DNA of 5,516 nucleotides, taken from contig SLNM01000347.1 of assembly GCA_007133055.1 (NCBI GenBank), positions 1-5,516 on the forward strand. The letters are read 5' to 3'. This stretch comes from Lentisphaeria bacterium. GTDB taxonomy: Bacteria > Verrucomicrobiota > Lentisphaeria > Oligosphaerales > PUNB01. Shown here piece by piece: positions 1-5,429 of the stretch. The translations under genes and the position numbers were made by a program. Position 1 is the stretch's first letter; each line of letters starts with the position of its first letter. The notes beneath the pieces are model-generated. The model did not search any database and was not told the origin of the DNA. It saw nothing but the letters and a program-made list of their open reading frames with translations.

Positions 1-12
1 GAGCCAATCGTA

Positions 13-33
13 GGTTGGGAATCTGTCCCGACC
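13..33. repeat. Intergenic hairpin with GGTTGGGA / TCCCGACC arms
   Basis: Two 8-base arms (13-20 and 26-33) pair with a single G-U wobble around a 5-base loop, ATCTG. No T-run follows, so it is not a standard intrinsic terminator. It could be the end of a palindromic repeat family or a structure at the 3' end of an upstream gene outside the window. The pairing is seen directly; the role is unknown. Confidence 0.55.
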
Positions 34-48
34 AGGCTCGATTCGCAT

Positions 49-117
49 GGGCGAGACGGATTGCCGCTTCGCTGCTATCCTACGGACAGCCTCTGTTGCT
101 TCGCAACGGTCTCGCCC
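49..117. repeat. Long imperfect palindrome (REP-like intergenic element)
   Basis: A perfect 9-bp inverted repeat, GGGCGAGAC (49-57) and GTCTCGCCC (109-117), encloses two smaller hairpins. One is GCTG (71-74) with CAGC (87-90), extended by TCC/GGA inside. The other is GTTGC (95-99) with GCAAC (103-107) around a TTC loop. The result is a branched, cruciform-like fold just upstream of the first gene. It resembles the interspersed palindromic elements of many environmental genomes, but family membership cannot be shown from a single copy. A 5' leader structure of the downstream gene is an alternative. Confidence 0.5.
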
Positions 118-158
118 TACGGAGAGCACATTTCGCAATTCCCTATGCCAAAAAGGGC

Positions 159-164
159 AAGGAG
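159..164 (+). promoter_or_regulatory. Shine-Dalgarno that sets the start of the UbiA-family gene
   Basis: AAGGAG lies 7 bases upstream of ATG 172. This selects ATG 172 over the in-frame TTG at 61, whose extra 37 residues would be encoded by the palindromic repeat and do not look like the family. Confidence 0.8.
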
Positions 165-171
165 AACAATC

Positions 172-1035
172 ATGACTCGGGATATAATCAGATTGCTGAG
201 GCCAAAGCATTGGATCAAAAACGGCTTTGTCCTGATTCCTCTGATGTTCTCCTTCCAATTCCTGGTGGTGGAGAAACTGCTTCTTTCGCTGGTCGCCTTC
301 GCCTCCTTCTGCCTGGCCGCCTCCGCGGTATATGTCGCCAACGACATCATTGACCGGGGTCGCGACCGACTGCATCCTCAAAAGCGACACAGACCAATCG
401 CCGCCGGTCGGGTGTCGGTTGGCACCGGCGTTATCGCAGCTTCAGTTCTGGCTGTTGCCGCCATCGTGCCACCCGTTTTTTTCACCCCGGCCTGCTCGCT
501 GATAATTGTCGCATATCTACTAATGAACCTGGCTTATTCTCTCTACTTAAAGCACTTGGTTCTGATCGACGTGTTCACGCTCGCCGCCGGATTTGTTCTG
601 CGTATCGCGATGGGCGCGGCGATTATTCAGGTGCCCATATCCGAGTGGCTCATTCTGGTCACCATCTTTCTGTCGCTGTTCCTTGGTTTCGGCAAGCGGC
701 ACCATGAACTTACCCTGGAGAGAAGCGTCGAACACCGCGGCGTGCTGGGTTCGTACTCGCCTGAAATGCTGCTGCTGTTCATGGCCATGAGCGCGGTTCT
801 GACCATTGTCGTGTACACTTTCTACACCATTGACCCGGCAGTGGCCGAACAATTTAACTCTGGCCGTTTGGTATACTCCATTCCGGCGGTGGTCTTCGGG
901 GTCTTTCGCTATTTCCAACTGGTCGCGCACGAGAAACTTGGCGGCGACGTGGCCGAGGTGGTGACCGGGGATATTTATATTATACTTGCGGTTGGAGTAT
1001 GGGCCGCCCAGGTGGCCTGGGCGTACCAGGGCTAA
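172..1035 (+). CDS. Decaprenyl-phosphate phosphoribosyltransferase-like UbiA-family membrane enzyme
   Basis: The 287-residue protein is very hydrophobic, with about nine likely membrane segments, and its length is normal for the family. It opens with LRPKHWIKN (9-17). The first Asp-rich motif is NDIID with D65 (57-65), followed by HPQKRHRPIAAG (68-79), the pattern that separates DPPR synthases from ordinary UbiA aromatic prenyltransferases. A second conserved region has YSLYLK (122-127), D133 and LR (143-144). KRHHEL (175-180) and FRY (245-247) also fit. Known family members transfer phosphoribose from PRPP to a polyprenyl phosphate at the cytoplasmic membrane, the first committed step towards polyprenyl-phosphate-linked arabinose or ribose. 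The lipid length and final sugar are not visible here. A GtrA-domain gene and an SDR downstream support a polyprenyl-sugar pathway. The start is chosen from the good Shine-Dalgarno. Homogentisate or menaquinone prenyltransferase is a less likely alternative because of the HPxKxxRP signature. Confidence 0.87.
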   Translation: MTRDIIRLLRPKHWIKNGFVLIPLMFSFQFLVVEKLLLSLVAFASFCLAASAVYVANDIIDRGRDRLHPQKRHRPIAAGRVSVGTGVIAASVLAVAAIVPPVFFTPACSLIIVAYLLMNLAYSLYLKHLVLIDVFTLAAGFVLRIAMGAAIIQVPISEWLILVTIFLSLFLGFGKRHHELTLERSVEHRGVLGSYSPEMLLLFMAMSAVLTIVVYTFYTIDPAVAEQFNSGRLVYSIPAVVFGVFRYFQLVAHEKLGGDVAEVVTGDIYIILAVGVWAAQVAWAYQG

Positions 1036-1040
1036 CCTTG

Positions 1041-1127
1041 TTCACAATTAAAGCAGGCTGGCCAAATTTATTCATGCGAATTCGGCCATGCGTTTTTTGT
1101 GAATTGCAAATTGTGAATGGTGAATTG
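1041..1127. repeat. Spacer with inverted repeat and GTGAATTG direct repeats
   Basis: TTCACAATT (1041-1049) is the exact reverse complement of AATTGTGAA (1109-1117), so the two bracket the spacer hairpin. GTGAATTG occurs at 1099-1106 and 1120-1127, with the variant GTGAATGG at 1113-1120. This AT-rich stretch contrasts with the GC-rich genes on either side. It could hold operator sites or be an inserted simple repeat. No convincing -35/-10 pair is seen. Confidence 0.5.
1059..1098 (+). terminator. Possible intrinsic terminator after the UbiA-family gene
   Basis: TGGCC (1059-1063) pairs with GGCCA (1084-1088). After one A-C mismatch, AATT (1065-1068) pairs with AATT (1079-1082), leaving a 10-base loop. 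A run of six T (1093-1098) follows four bases after the stem. The mismatch, long loop and gap before the T-run make it a weak or partial terminator. It would place a break between the first gene and the rest of the cluster. Confidence 0.4.
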
Positions 1128-1131
1128 TTAG

Positions 1132-2019
1132 ATGGCAAATGATTTTTATTCAGTTCTGGGGTTGGATCGTTCGACTTCGTCGGAGGATGTAAAAAAAGTC
1201 TACCGCAAGCTGGCTTTGAAGTATCATCCCGACCGCAACCCCTGTGACAAACAGACGGAGGAAAAGTTTAAGGATATTGCCTTCGCCTATGAAGTGCTCA
1301 GCGACCCGAAAAAACGAAAGCGGTACGACGAGTACGGTCATGAGGCCTATACCTGCGGCGCCGACTGTGCCGGAGCTCAGGATGGCTCCTTCGGCGGTGC
1401 CGACCCCTACAATATTTACAGCGAAGTCTTCGGTGGCGCAGAAACTCCCCGCCCCCGCCCGCCTGCCGCGGCTGAAAGGACGGTGCTGCGGGAGCCGGAA
1501 ACCGGCCAGCCGCCGGCAAGAGGGCGGCTGACCCGGACGCTTCACTCGAAAAGGCGAACTTTGCTGATCGTCAAATATGCCATTTTCGCGGTGATATCCA
1601 TTGCCTTCAACCTGGGAAGTCAGTTTATTGTTTACCAAGTGGCCGGGCAATGGCGGGCCGCCGGGATCGCCCCCCCCATACCCGACATCTATCTCGCTCT
1701 GGCTGCGGGCACCGCAGTCGGACTGGTTGTCAAATACGAGCTGGACAAGCACTATATCTTCTTTCACCGGGTCATGAGTTTGGGCGGCGATCTTCACACC
1801 TTTGTTCTCTACACCGCCATGGGAGTGGTCACCACCGCCATTTTCTGGGGAGTCGAGCTATTCTTTTACTTCACATTCGCCGCCGCCTCCGCCAAATACT
1901 GGGGCGGGCTGCTGGGACTGCTGATAGGCTATTCCTGCAAGTATTTTCTGGACCGGAAACTGGTCTTCCCCGCCCCGGCCAGCAACCACGACAAACAAGG
2001 AAGGAACAATGAAAAGTGA
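1132..2019 (+). CDS. J-domain (DnaJ-like) protein fused to a GtrA-type membrane domain
   Basis: The 295-residue protein has two unrelated parts. Residues 1-73 are a complete J domain with helix II basic residues, the HPD motif (32-34) and a [19 protein letters not shown] helix III. A short G/F-rich stretch (81-102) follows, ending in a DnaJ-like YSEVFGG. A Pro/Arg-rich linker (105-142) leads to four likely membrane helices (about 143-170, 185-200, 221-248, 257-272) matching the GtrA family. Two similar elements, [10 protein letters not shown] (201-210) and [10 protein letters not shown] (270-279), end the two helix pairs. GtrA proteins are linked to translocation of polyprenyl-phosphate sugars; J domains stimulate Hsp70 (DnaK) ATPase. 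By inference the fusion could recruit DnaK to a membrane glycan complex. There are no DnaJ zinc or C-terminal substrate domains. No Shine-Dalgarno precedes ATG 1132, but the J domain begins right there. The stop overlaps the next start as GTGA, and the last ~11 residues (NHDKQ onward) are encoded by the repeated ORF6N leader, so the original C-terminus was probably replaced. Confidence 0.85.
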   Translation: MANDFYSVLGLDRSTSSEDVKKVYRKLALKYHPDRNPCDKQTEEKFKDIAFAYEVLSDPKKRKRYDEYGHEAYTCGADCAGAQDGSFGGADPYNIYSEVFGGAETPRPRPPAAAERTVLREPETGQPPARGRLTRTLHSKRRTLLIVKYAIFAVISIAFNLGSQFIVYQVAGQWRAAGIAPPIPDIYLALAAGTAVGLVVKYELDKHYIFFHRVMSLGGDLHTFVLYTAMGVVTTAIFWGVELFFYFTFAAASAKYWGGLLGLLIGYSCKYFLDRKLVFPAPASNHDKQGRNNEK

Positions 2020-2084
2020 CATCGTCTGTCGGCAATCATCAAACATCTATTGTTCCAATTGAGCGCATCGAACGCGCCATTTTG
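1983..2084 (+). repeat. ORF6N cassette leader, copy A
   Basis: This 102-bp block matches 2603-2704 with three mismatches (2000, 2006 and 2049 in this copy). It spans the 3' end of the J-domain/GtrA gene, a purine-rich Shine-Dalgarno (AAGGAAGGA, 1997-2005), the GTGA overlap and the first ~23 codons of the ORF6N gene. The similarity starts abruptly at CAACCACG, which marks the probable upstream edge of the duplicated unit. Confidence 0.9.
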
Positions 2085-2639
2085 ATGATCCGGGGACAGA
2101 AAGTCTTGCTCGACCGCGATCTGGCGGAATTGTACGGGGTCGAGACTGGAGCATTGAACCGGGCTGTTTCCAGGAATGCGGACAGGTTCCCGAACGACTT
2201 CATGTTTCAACTGACCTCGGATGAGTTTGAGAACTTGAAATGCCATTTTGGCATAGCAAGTCGCTGGGGCGGGCGGCGAACAGCACCTTACGCCTTTACC
2301 GAGCAGGGCGTGGCCATGCTGTCGAGTGTGTTGCGGAGTCCGCGGGCGGCCAGGGTCAACATCGCCATCATGCGCGCCTTCGTAAAGCTGCGGGAACTGC
2401 TGGCCTCGAACACCGAGCTGTCGCGGCGGCTGGACGAGCTGGAGGCAAAGTACGATCAGCAGTTCAAGATCGTCTTCGACGCCATCCGCCAACTGATGGC
2501 TCCGCCGCCCGCGCCACCCCCGCCGCCCGGCCGAAAAATCGGCTTCGGCGAGGCTCGCGAGAAGCCGGCAAGGTACGAACCGCTGAAGACACAAGGCGGA
2601 TTCAACCACGACAAACAAGTAAGGAGCAATGAAAAGTGA
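2016..2639 (+). CDS. ORF6N-domain protein, copy 1 (putative DNA-binding, phage-type)
   Basis: This 207-residue protein carries the ORF6N domain at about 12-106. Recognisable blocks are [20 protein letters not shown] (start of domain), [21 protein letters not shown] and [13 protein letters not shown] (94-106). A conserved helix, [17 protein letters not shown], and a charged, probably coiled-coil segment (about 125-160) follow. Then comes a proline run (162-171, [10 protein letters not shown]) and the tail [17 protein letters not shown], shared with copy 2. ORF6N domains occur in phage and bacterial proteins, often as an N-terminal putative DNA-binding module; the function of short free-standing ones is unproven. 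GTG 2016 is chosen as start because the domain is in this frame and it overlaps the upstream stop by 4 bases, implying translational coupling. ATG 2009 has a good ribosome-binding context but is out of frame and ends after 17 codons. The final ~11 residues come from the leader of copy 2. Confidence 0.85.
   Translation: MTSSVGNHQTSIVPIERIERAILMIRGQKVLLDRDLAELYGVETGALNRAVSRNADRFPNDFMFQLTSDEFENLKCHFGIASRWGGRRTAPYAFTEQGVAMLSSVLRSPRAARVNIAIMRAFVKLRELLASNTELSRRLDELEAKYDQQFKIVFDAIRQLMAPPPAPPPPPGRKIGFGEAREKPARYEPLKTQGGFNHDKQVRSNEK
2233..2261. repeat. Palindrome inside the variable segment of ORF6N copy 1
   Basis: ATGCCA (2240-2245) and TGGCAT (2249-2254) pair around a TTT loop. Outside a 2x2 internal loop, ACTTG (2233-2237) pairs with CAAGT (2257-2261). 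It encodes residues about 73-82, exactly where copies 1 and 2 diverge. It may be a hairpin, a protein-binding site or chance. Confidence 0.55.
2355..2494 (+). repeat. Near-identical 3' block of ORF6N copy 1
   Basis: This 140-bp block matches 2969-3108 with only three mismatches, all synonymous (Glu, Ala and Asp codons). It encodes the conserved helix and the coiled-coil-like segment. A further 50-bp block (2538-2587 against 3143-3192, two mismatches) encodes the shared C-terminal tail. The flanking segments are far more diverged, which points to recent gene conversion or mosaic recombination. Confidence 0.9.
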
Positions 2640-2704
2640 CATCGTCTGTCGGCAATCATCAAACATCTGTTGTTCCAATTGAGCGCATCGAACGCGCCAT
2701 TTTG
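2603..2704 (+). repeat. ORF6N cassette leader, copy B
   Basis: This is the second copy of the 1983-2084 block, exactly 620 bases downstream. Here it encodes the end of ORF6N copy 1 and the start of copy 2. Confidence 0.9.
2621..2626 (+). promoter_or_regulatory. Shine-Dalgarno supporting the GTG start of ORF6N copy 2
   Basis: AAGGAG ends 9 bases before GTG 2636, a workable distance. It is only 2 bases before the out-of-frame ATG 2629, which is too close. This favours the GTG start in both copies. Confidence 0.6.
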
Positions 2705-3232
2705 CTGATCCGCGGCCAGAAAGTCTTGCTCGACCGCGACCTGGCGAAGCTGTACGACGTCGAGACGCGAGTGCTCAATCAGGCAGTCAAGCGCAACGCT
2801 CGGCGGTTCCCCGATGATTTCATGTTCGAACTGACCCGTGAGGAAATCCGGAACATATCACAATTTGTGACATGTTCGCGGATTAAGCATGCCAGACGCA
2901 TAGCCGCCTTCACCGAGCAGGGCGTGGCTATGCTGTCGAGCGTGCTCAACAGCGACCGCGCCATCGAGGTCAACATCGCCATCATGCGCGCCTTCGTAAA
3001 GCTGCGGGAACTGCTGGCCTCGAACACCGAGCTGTCGCGGCGGCTGGACGAACTGGAGGCGAAGTACGACCAGCAGTTCAAGATCGTCTTCGACGCCATC
3101 CGCCAACTCATGAAACCGGAATCGAGAAAGGAACGCCGCAAGATCGGCTTCGGCGAGGCTCGCGAGAAGCCGGCAAGATACGAACCGTTGAAAAAATTAA
3201 GTGTTGAACAACCAAACACAGAAAGAGAATGA
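2636..3232 (+). CDS. ORF6N-domain protein, copy 2 (putative DNA-binding, phage-type)
   Basis: This 198-residue paralogue of the preceding gene has the same order: ORF6N domain (about 12-105), conserved helix, coiled-coil-like segment (about 123-158) and [16 protein letters not shown] tail. It differs in three ways. The variable segment (about 68-92) reads [16 protein letters not shown] instead of the [16 protein letters not shown] type and is two residues shorter. The proline run is replaced by a charged stretch ([10 protein letters not shown]). The extreme C-terminus is unrelated. It starts at GTG 2636, overlapping the copy 1 stop by 4 bases, and ends one base before the SDR start, so the cassette sits tightly in the operon. 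The two variable-segment types may confer different DNA or partner specificity (inference). Confidence 0.85.
   Translation: MTSSVGNHQTSVVPIERIERAILLIRGQKVLLDRDLAKLYDVETRVLNQAVKRNARRFPDDFMFELTREEIRNISQFVTCSRIKHARRIAAFTEQGVAMLSSVLNSDRAIEVNIAIMRAFVKLRELLASNTELSRRLDELEAKYDQQFKIVFDAIRQLMKPESRKERRKIGFGEAREKPARYEPLKKLSVEQPNTERE
2851..2877. repeat. 27-bp near-perfect palindrome inside ORF6N copy 2
   Basis: GAACATATCACAA (2851-2863) and TTGTGACATGTTC (2865-2877) are 13-base arms with one mismatch, separated by a single T. CCG (2848-2850) and CGG (2879-2881) can extend the pairing past one bulged base. It encodes residues about 72-81, the same place as the copy 1 palindrome, but has an unrelated sequence. 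The symmetry and near-zero spacer look more like a dimeric protein-binding site than an RNA hairpin. Confidence 0.65.
2969..3108 (+). repeat. Near-identical 3' block of ORF6N copy 2
   Basis: This is the partner of 2355-2494. The offset is 614 bases instead of the 620 seen at the leaders, reflecting a 6-base (two-codon) length difference in the variable segment. Confidence 0.9.
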
Positions 3233-3233
3233 C

Positions 3234-4271
3234 ATGAAAGTACTAATCACAGGCGGCGCTGGTTTTTTGGGAGTCAATCTGGTGCGGCACCTGCTCGACA
3301 AGGGAGTTGCCGACATCGTTTCCCTGGATATTCTGCCGTTCGATTACCCGGAGAAGGAAAAAATCAGAGAAATTGCCGGGGACATTCGCGACCCGGACAC
3401 GGTCGAGCAGGCCATGACCGGCATCGACATGGTCGTCCATGGGGCGGCCGCCCTGCCCTTGTATAAGAAACAGGATATTTTCTCGACCGACATCGACGGC
3501 ACTCGCAACTTACTGGAGGCCGCCGCCCGGCACACGGTTTCGCGCTTCGTTCATATTTCCTCGACCGCGGTGTACGGCATCCCCGACCACCACCCCCTGA
3601 AAGAGGATGATCGGCTGGACGGCGTTGGCCCCTACGGCAAAGCCAAAATCGCTGCGGAACAGGTCTGTCTTGAGTTCAGAGAAAAAGGCATGTGTGTGCC
3701 AATACTGCGTCCAAAGTCGTTCATCGGCCCCGAGCGACTCGGAGTGTTCGCCCTGCTCTATGACTGGGCCAGGGACGGCAGGAACTTCCCGATGATCGGC
3801 AATGGCGGCAACCGCTATCAACTATTGGATGTGGAAGACCTTTGCGAGGCCATCTGGCTTGCCATGACCAAGCCGGCCGCCACAGCCAATGACACCTTCA
3901 ACATCGGCGCCGGAGAATTTGCCACCATGAAGGAGGACTACCAGGCAGTACTGGACCAGGCCGGTTTCGGCAAACGCATCATTGGCTTTCCCGCCTGGCC
4001 GGTCATAACCACCCTGCGTATTCTCGAGATGCTACGCCTGTCACCGCTCTACAAATGGGTCTATGAAACCGCCAGCAAGGACTCCTTTGTGGCCATTGAC
4101 AAGGCCCGGGAAAAACTGGGGTTCTCGCCGCGCTTCAGCAACCAGGATGCGCTGCTGCGAAACTATCAGTGGTATGTTGACAACCTCGAGCAGTTTCAAT
4201 CCGCCAGCGGCACCAACCATCGCGTACCTTGGAAGCAAGGGGCGTTGTCAGTCATCAAAAAGTTGTTCTGA
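3234..4271 (+). CDS. NAD-dependent epimerase/dehydratase (extended SDR)
   Basis: The 345-residue protein has the usual length of an extended short-chain dehydrogenase/reductase. The Rossmann signature TGGAGFLG (6-13) is at the extreme N-terminus, and an acidic residue ending strand 2 (D32) suggests NAD rather than NADP. D50-I51 and HGAA (69-72) are standard cofactor contacts. The active site is intact: S109/S110/T111 and YGKAK with Tyr134 and Lys138. RPKSFIGPERLG and YQLLDVEDLCEAI match the sugar-nucleotide epimerase/dehydratase and 3-beta-HSD-like branches. The C-terminal part fits substrate binding but does not show which substrate. Context suggests a nucleotide sugar or polyprenyl-linked sugar. 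ATG 3234 gives the canonical MKVLITGG start; GTG 3201 would add 11 residues that overlap the ORF6N gene. It begins one base after the ORF6N stop, with only a weak purine-rich ribosome-binding site, so coupling is likely. Confidence 0.85.
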   Translation: MKVLITGGAGFLGVNLVRHLLDKGVADIVSLDILPFDYPEKEKIREIAGDIRDPDTVEQAMTGIDMVVHGAAALPLYKKQDIFSTDIDGTRNLLEAAARHTVSRFVHISSTAVYGIPDHHPLKEDDRLDGVGPYGKAKIAAEQVCLEFREKGMCVPILRPKSFIGPERLGVFALLYDWARDGRNFPMIGNGGNRYQLLDVEDLCEAIWLAMTKPAATANDTFNIGAGEFATMKEDYQAVLDQAGFGKRIIGFPAWPVITTLRILEMLRLSPLYKWVYETASKDSFVAIDKAREKLGFSPRFSNQDALLRNYQWYVDNLEQFQSASGTNHRVPWKQGALSVIKKLF

Positions 4272-4301
4272 CCATTGTTTCAACGTCATACCGGACCGCC
4301 C

Positions 4302-5237
4302 ATGCATAAAACACCTCACAGCCGGGAATCCCGGGTCAGTGCCGCGACTGCCGATGACTTCAGCGGGTTCCGAGCCGTCCGACACCGTCGGTGGCGCCTG
4401 CTGATCCACCCCGAGATTGACCCCGCACAGGCCGTGGCACTGACCTCCTCCTACGGCCTGGCGGGCACTGAAAACCGCCCGTGGCGAAGGGTAAAATCGG
4501 CGCCGTGGACGGTTGTTTTCCTTGCCGGCCTGGAATATCAAGGACGTCATCGCAAGGTTTATGTGAAATACGAACTGCCCCGCTCCTTCATCGATACCTG
4601 CAAGTATCTCTGGCGCAGAACTCGCTCCCGCAAAGCCATGGCCGCATCGCTAATGCTGCGTCGCCAGGGGTTCAACGCGCCGGAACCGTGGGTTTTGCTG
4701 GAAAAAGGCTTCGGTCCGTTCAGGACCAAAAACGGTCTGGCCACGGAGGCGGTCGAAAATTCGCTTGCCATGGGGCGGAAAATCGAGTGCGAAGCCGCAC
4801 CGGACACCCCGTCGGGACTGCGACTAAGACGAAGAATGATTCGCGAATTCGCCCGGCTCGTCGCAAGACTGCATAACCGGGGCATTCTCCACGGAGACCT
4901 GGGTCTAAGCAATGTCCTGGTTCGGGAAGCGGGGGAAAAAATGGAAATCTGGTTGATCGACAACGAACGAACCCGACAGTACCCGAAGGAACCGCCGTCC
5001 CGTTTGGTGATCAAAAACCTGATTCAAATAAATATGTTCCGCAACACCGTAAGCGATGCCGAGCGAATGCGCTTTCTGGTCGTCTACGGAGCGCGGAGGA
5101 ACCTGGCAAAGGACGAGATACGGCGGCTGTCCTGCCAGGTTCGGGCCGGAACCGAGCGCAGAATGATCAACCGCCAACGCCGCCGTCGCGGCCGGCAAGA
5201 CCAAAACCTGCCGACGCCCGGCTCCATGCGGGATTGA
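4302..5237 (+). CDS. Lipopolysaccharide kinase-like protein (Kdo/WaaP family)
   Basis: The 311-residue protein has a protein-kinase-like fold of the small LPS-kinase group. VYVKYEL gives the ATP-binding Lys (about K89). The catalytic loop HGDLGLSNVLV has H197, D199 and N204. LIDNERT gives the metal-binding Asp (D220) in place of DFG. The later NLIQINMFRNTVSDAERMRFL region is typical of the Kdo kinase/RfaP (WaaP) branch, which phosphorylates Kdo or heptose of the lipid A inner core in the cytoplasm. The actual substrate here is unknown. The first ~65 residues are poorly conserved, and the C-terminus ends in a very basic stretch (RRMINRQRRRRGR), possibly for contact with acidic membrane lipid. 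The gene starts 30 bases after the SDR stop in the same frame. No Shine-Dalgarno is seen before ATG 4302 or the alternative TTG 4275, so the start is uncertain. Confidence 0.78.
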   Translation: MHKTPHSRESRVSAATADDFSGFRAVRHRRWRLLIHPEIDPAQAVALTSSYGLAGTENRPWRRVKSAPWTVVFLAGLEYQGRHRKVYVKYELPRSFIDTCKYLWRRTRSRKAMAASLMLRRQGFNAPEPWVLLEKGFGPFRTKNGLATEAVENSLAMGRKIECEAAPDTPSGLRLRRRMIREFARLVARLHNRGILHGDLGLSNVLVREAGEKMEIWLIDNERTRQYPKEPPSRLVIKNLIQINMFRNTVSDAERMRFLVVYGARRNLAKDEIRRLSCQVRAGTERRMINRQRRRRGRQDQNLPTPGSMRD

Positions 5238-5384
5238 ACACGGCGCGTCTTGGATGGCAAAAATCTTTGGGCCGAACGAATGATGGCCCCACTGGAAACA
5301 GACCTCGCTATTTTGAGCACAAGGGGGTCGCAAGTTGAACGACACTCAGAAAGAAGAATGCCCAACCAGTCTATTTTCAGGAAC

Positions 5385-5415
5385 GAATATCCAATATCCA
5401 ACAGGGAATATCCAA
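5385..5415 (+). repeat. GAATATCCAA direct repeats
   Basis: GAATATCCAA occurs at 5385-5394 and 5406-5415, with TATCCAAC at 5395-5402 between them. Read in the frame of the following gene it gives EYPISN and REYPT, so it may be either leader DNA or a repetitive N-terminal extension. Short AATATCC-type arrays ahead of four-helix-bundle genes are familiar from environmental genomes (recollection, not tested). Confidence 0.6.
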
Positions 5416-5429
5416 CCGAACAAGGGACA

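Noticed and set aside
61..171. N-terminal extension of the UbiA-family protein from TTG 61
   Set aside because: It is encoded by the palindromic repeat, is not family-like, and ATG 172 has a good Shine-Dalgarno.
1150..1797. Minus-strand open frame of 215 codons
   Set aside because: It is antisense to a clear J-domain/GtrA gene, with low-complexity composition and no motif.
1929..2678. Long minus-strand open frame of 249 codons
   Set aside because: It lies antisense to the GtrA end and ORF6N copy 1, shows no recognisable domain, and its openness follows from the GC-rich codon use of the sense genes.
1983..2704. CRISPR array or tandem-repeat array
   Set aside because: There are only two copies at a 620-bp period, and they are coding leaders of paralogous genes; no short regularly spaced repeats are present.
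3201..3233. GTG 3201 start for the SDR
   Set aside because: It adds 11 residues before a canonical MKVLITGG Rossmann start and would overlap the ORF6N gene; ATG 3234 is more natural.
4269..5237. TGA recoding joining the SDR, kinase and four-helix-bundle genes, which share a frame
   Set aside because: Each protein is complete in itself with normal ends; a shared frame across three adjacent genes is expected about one time in nine.
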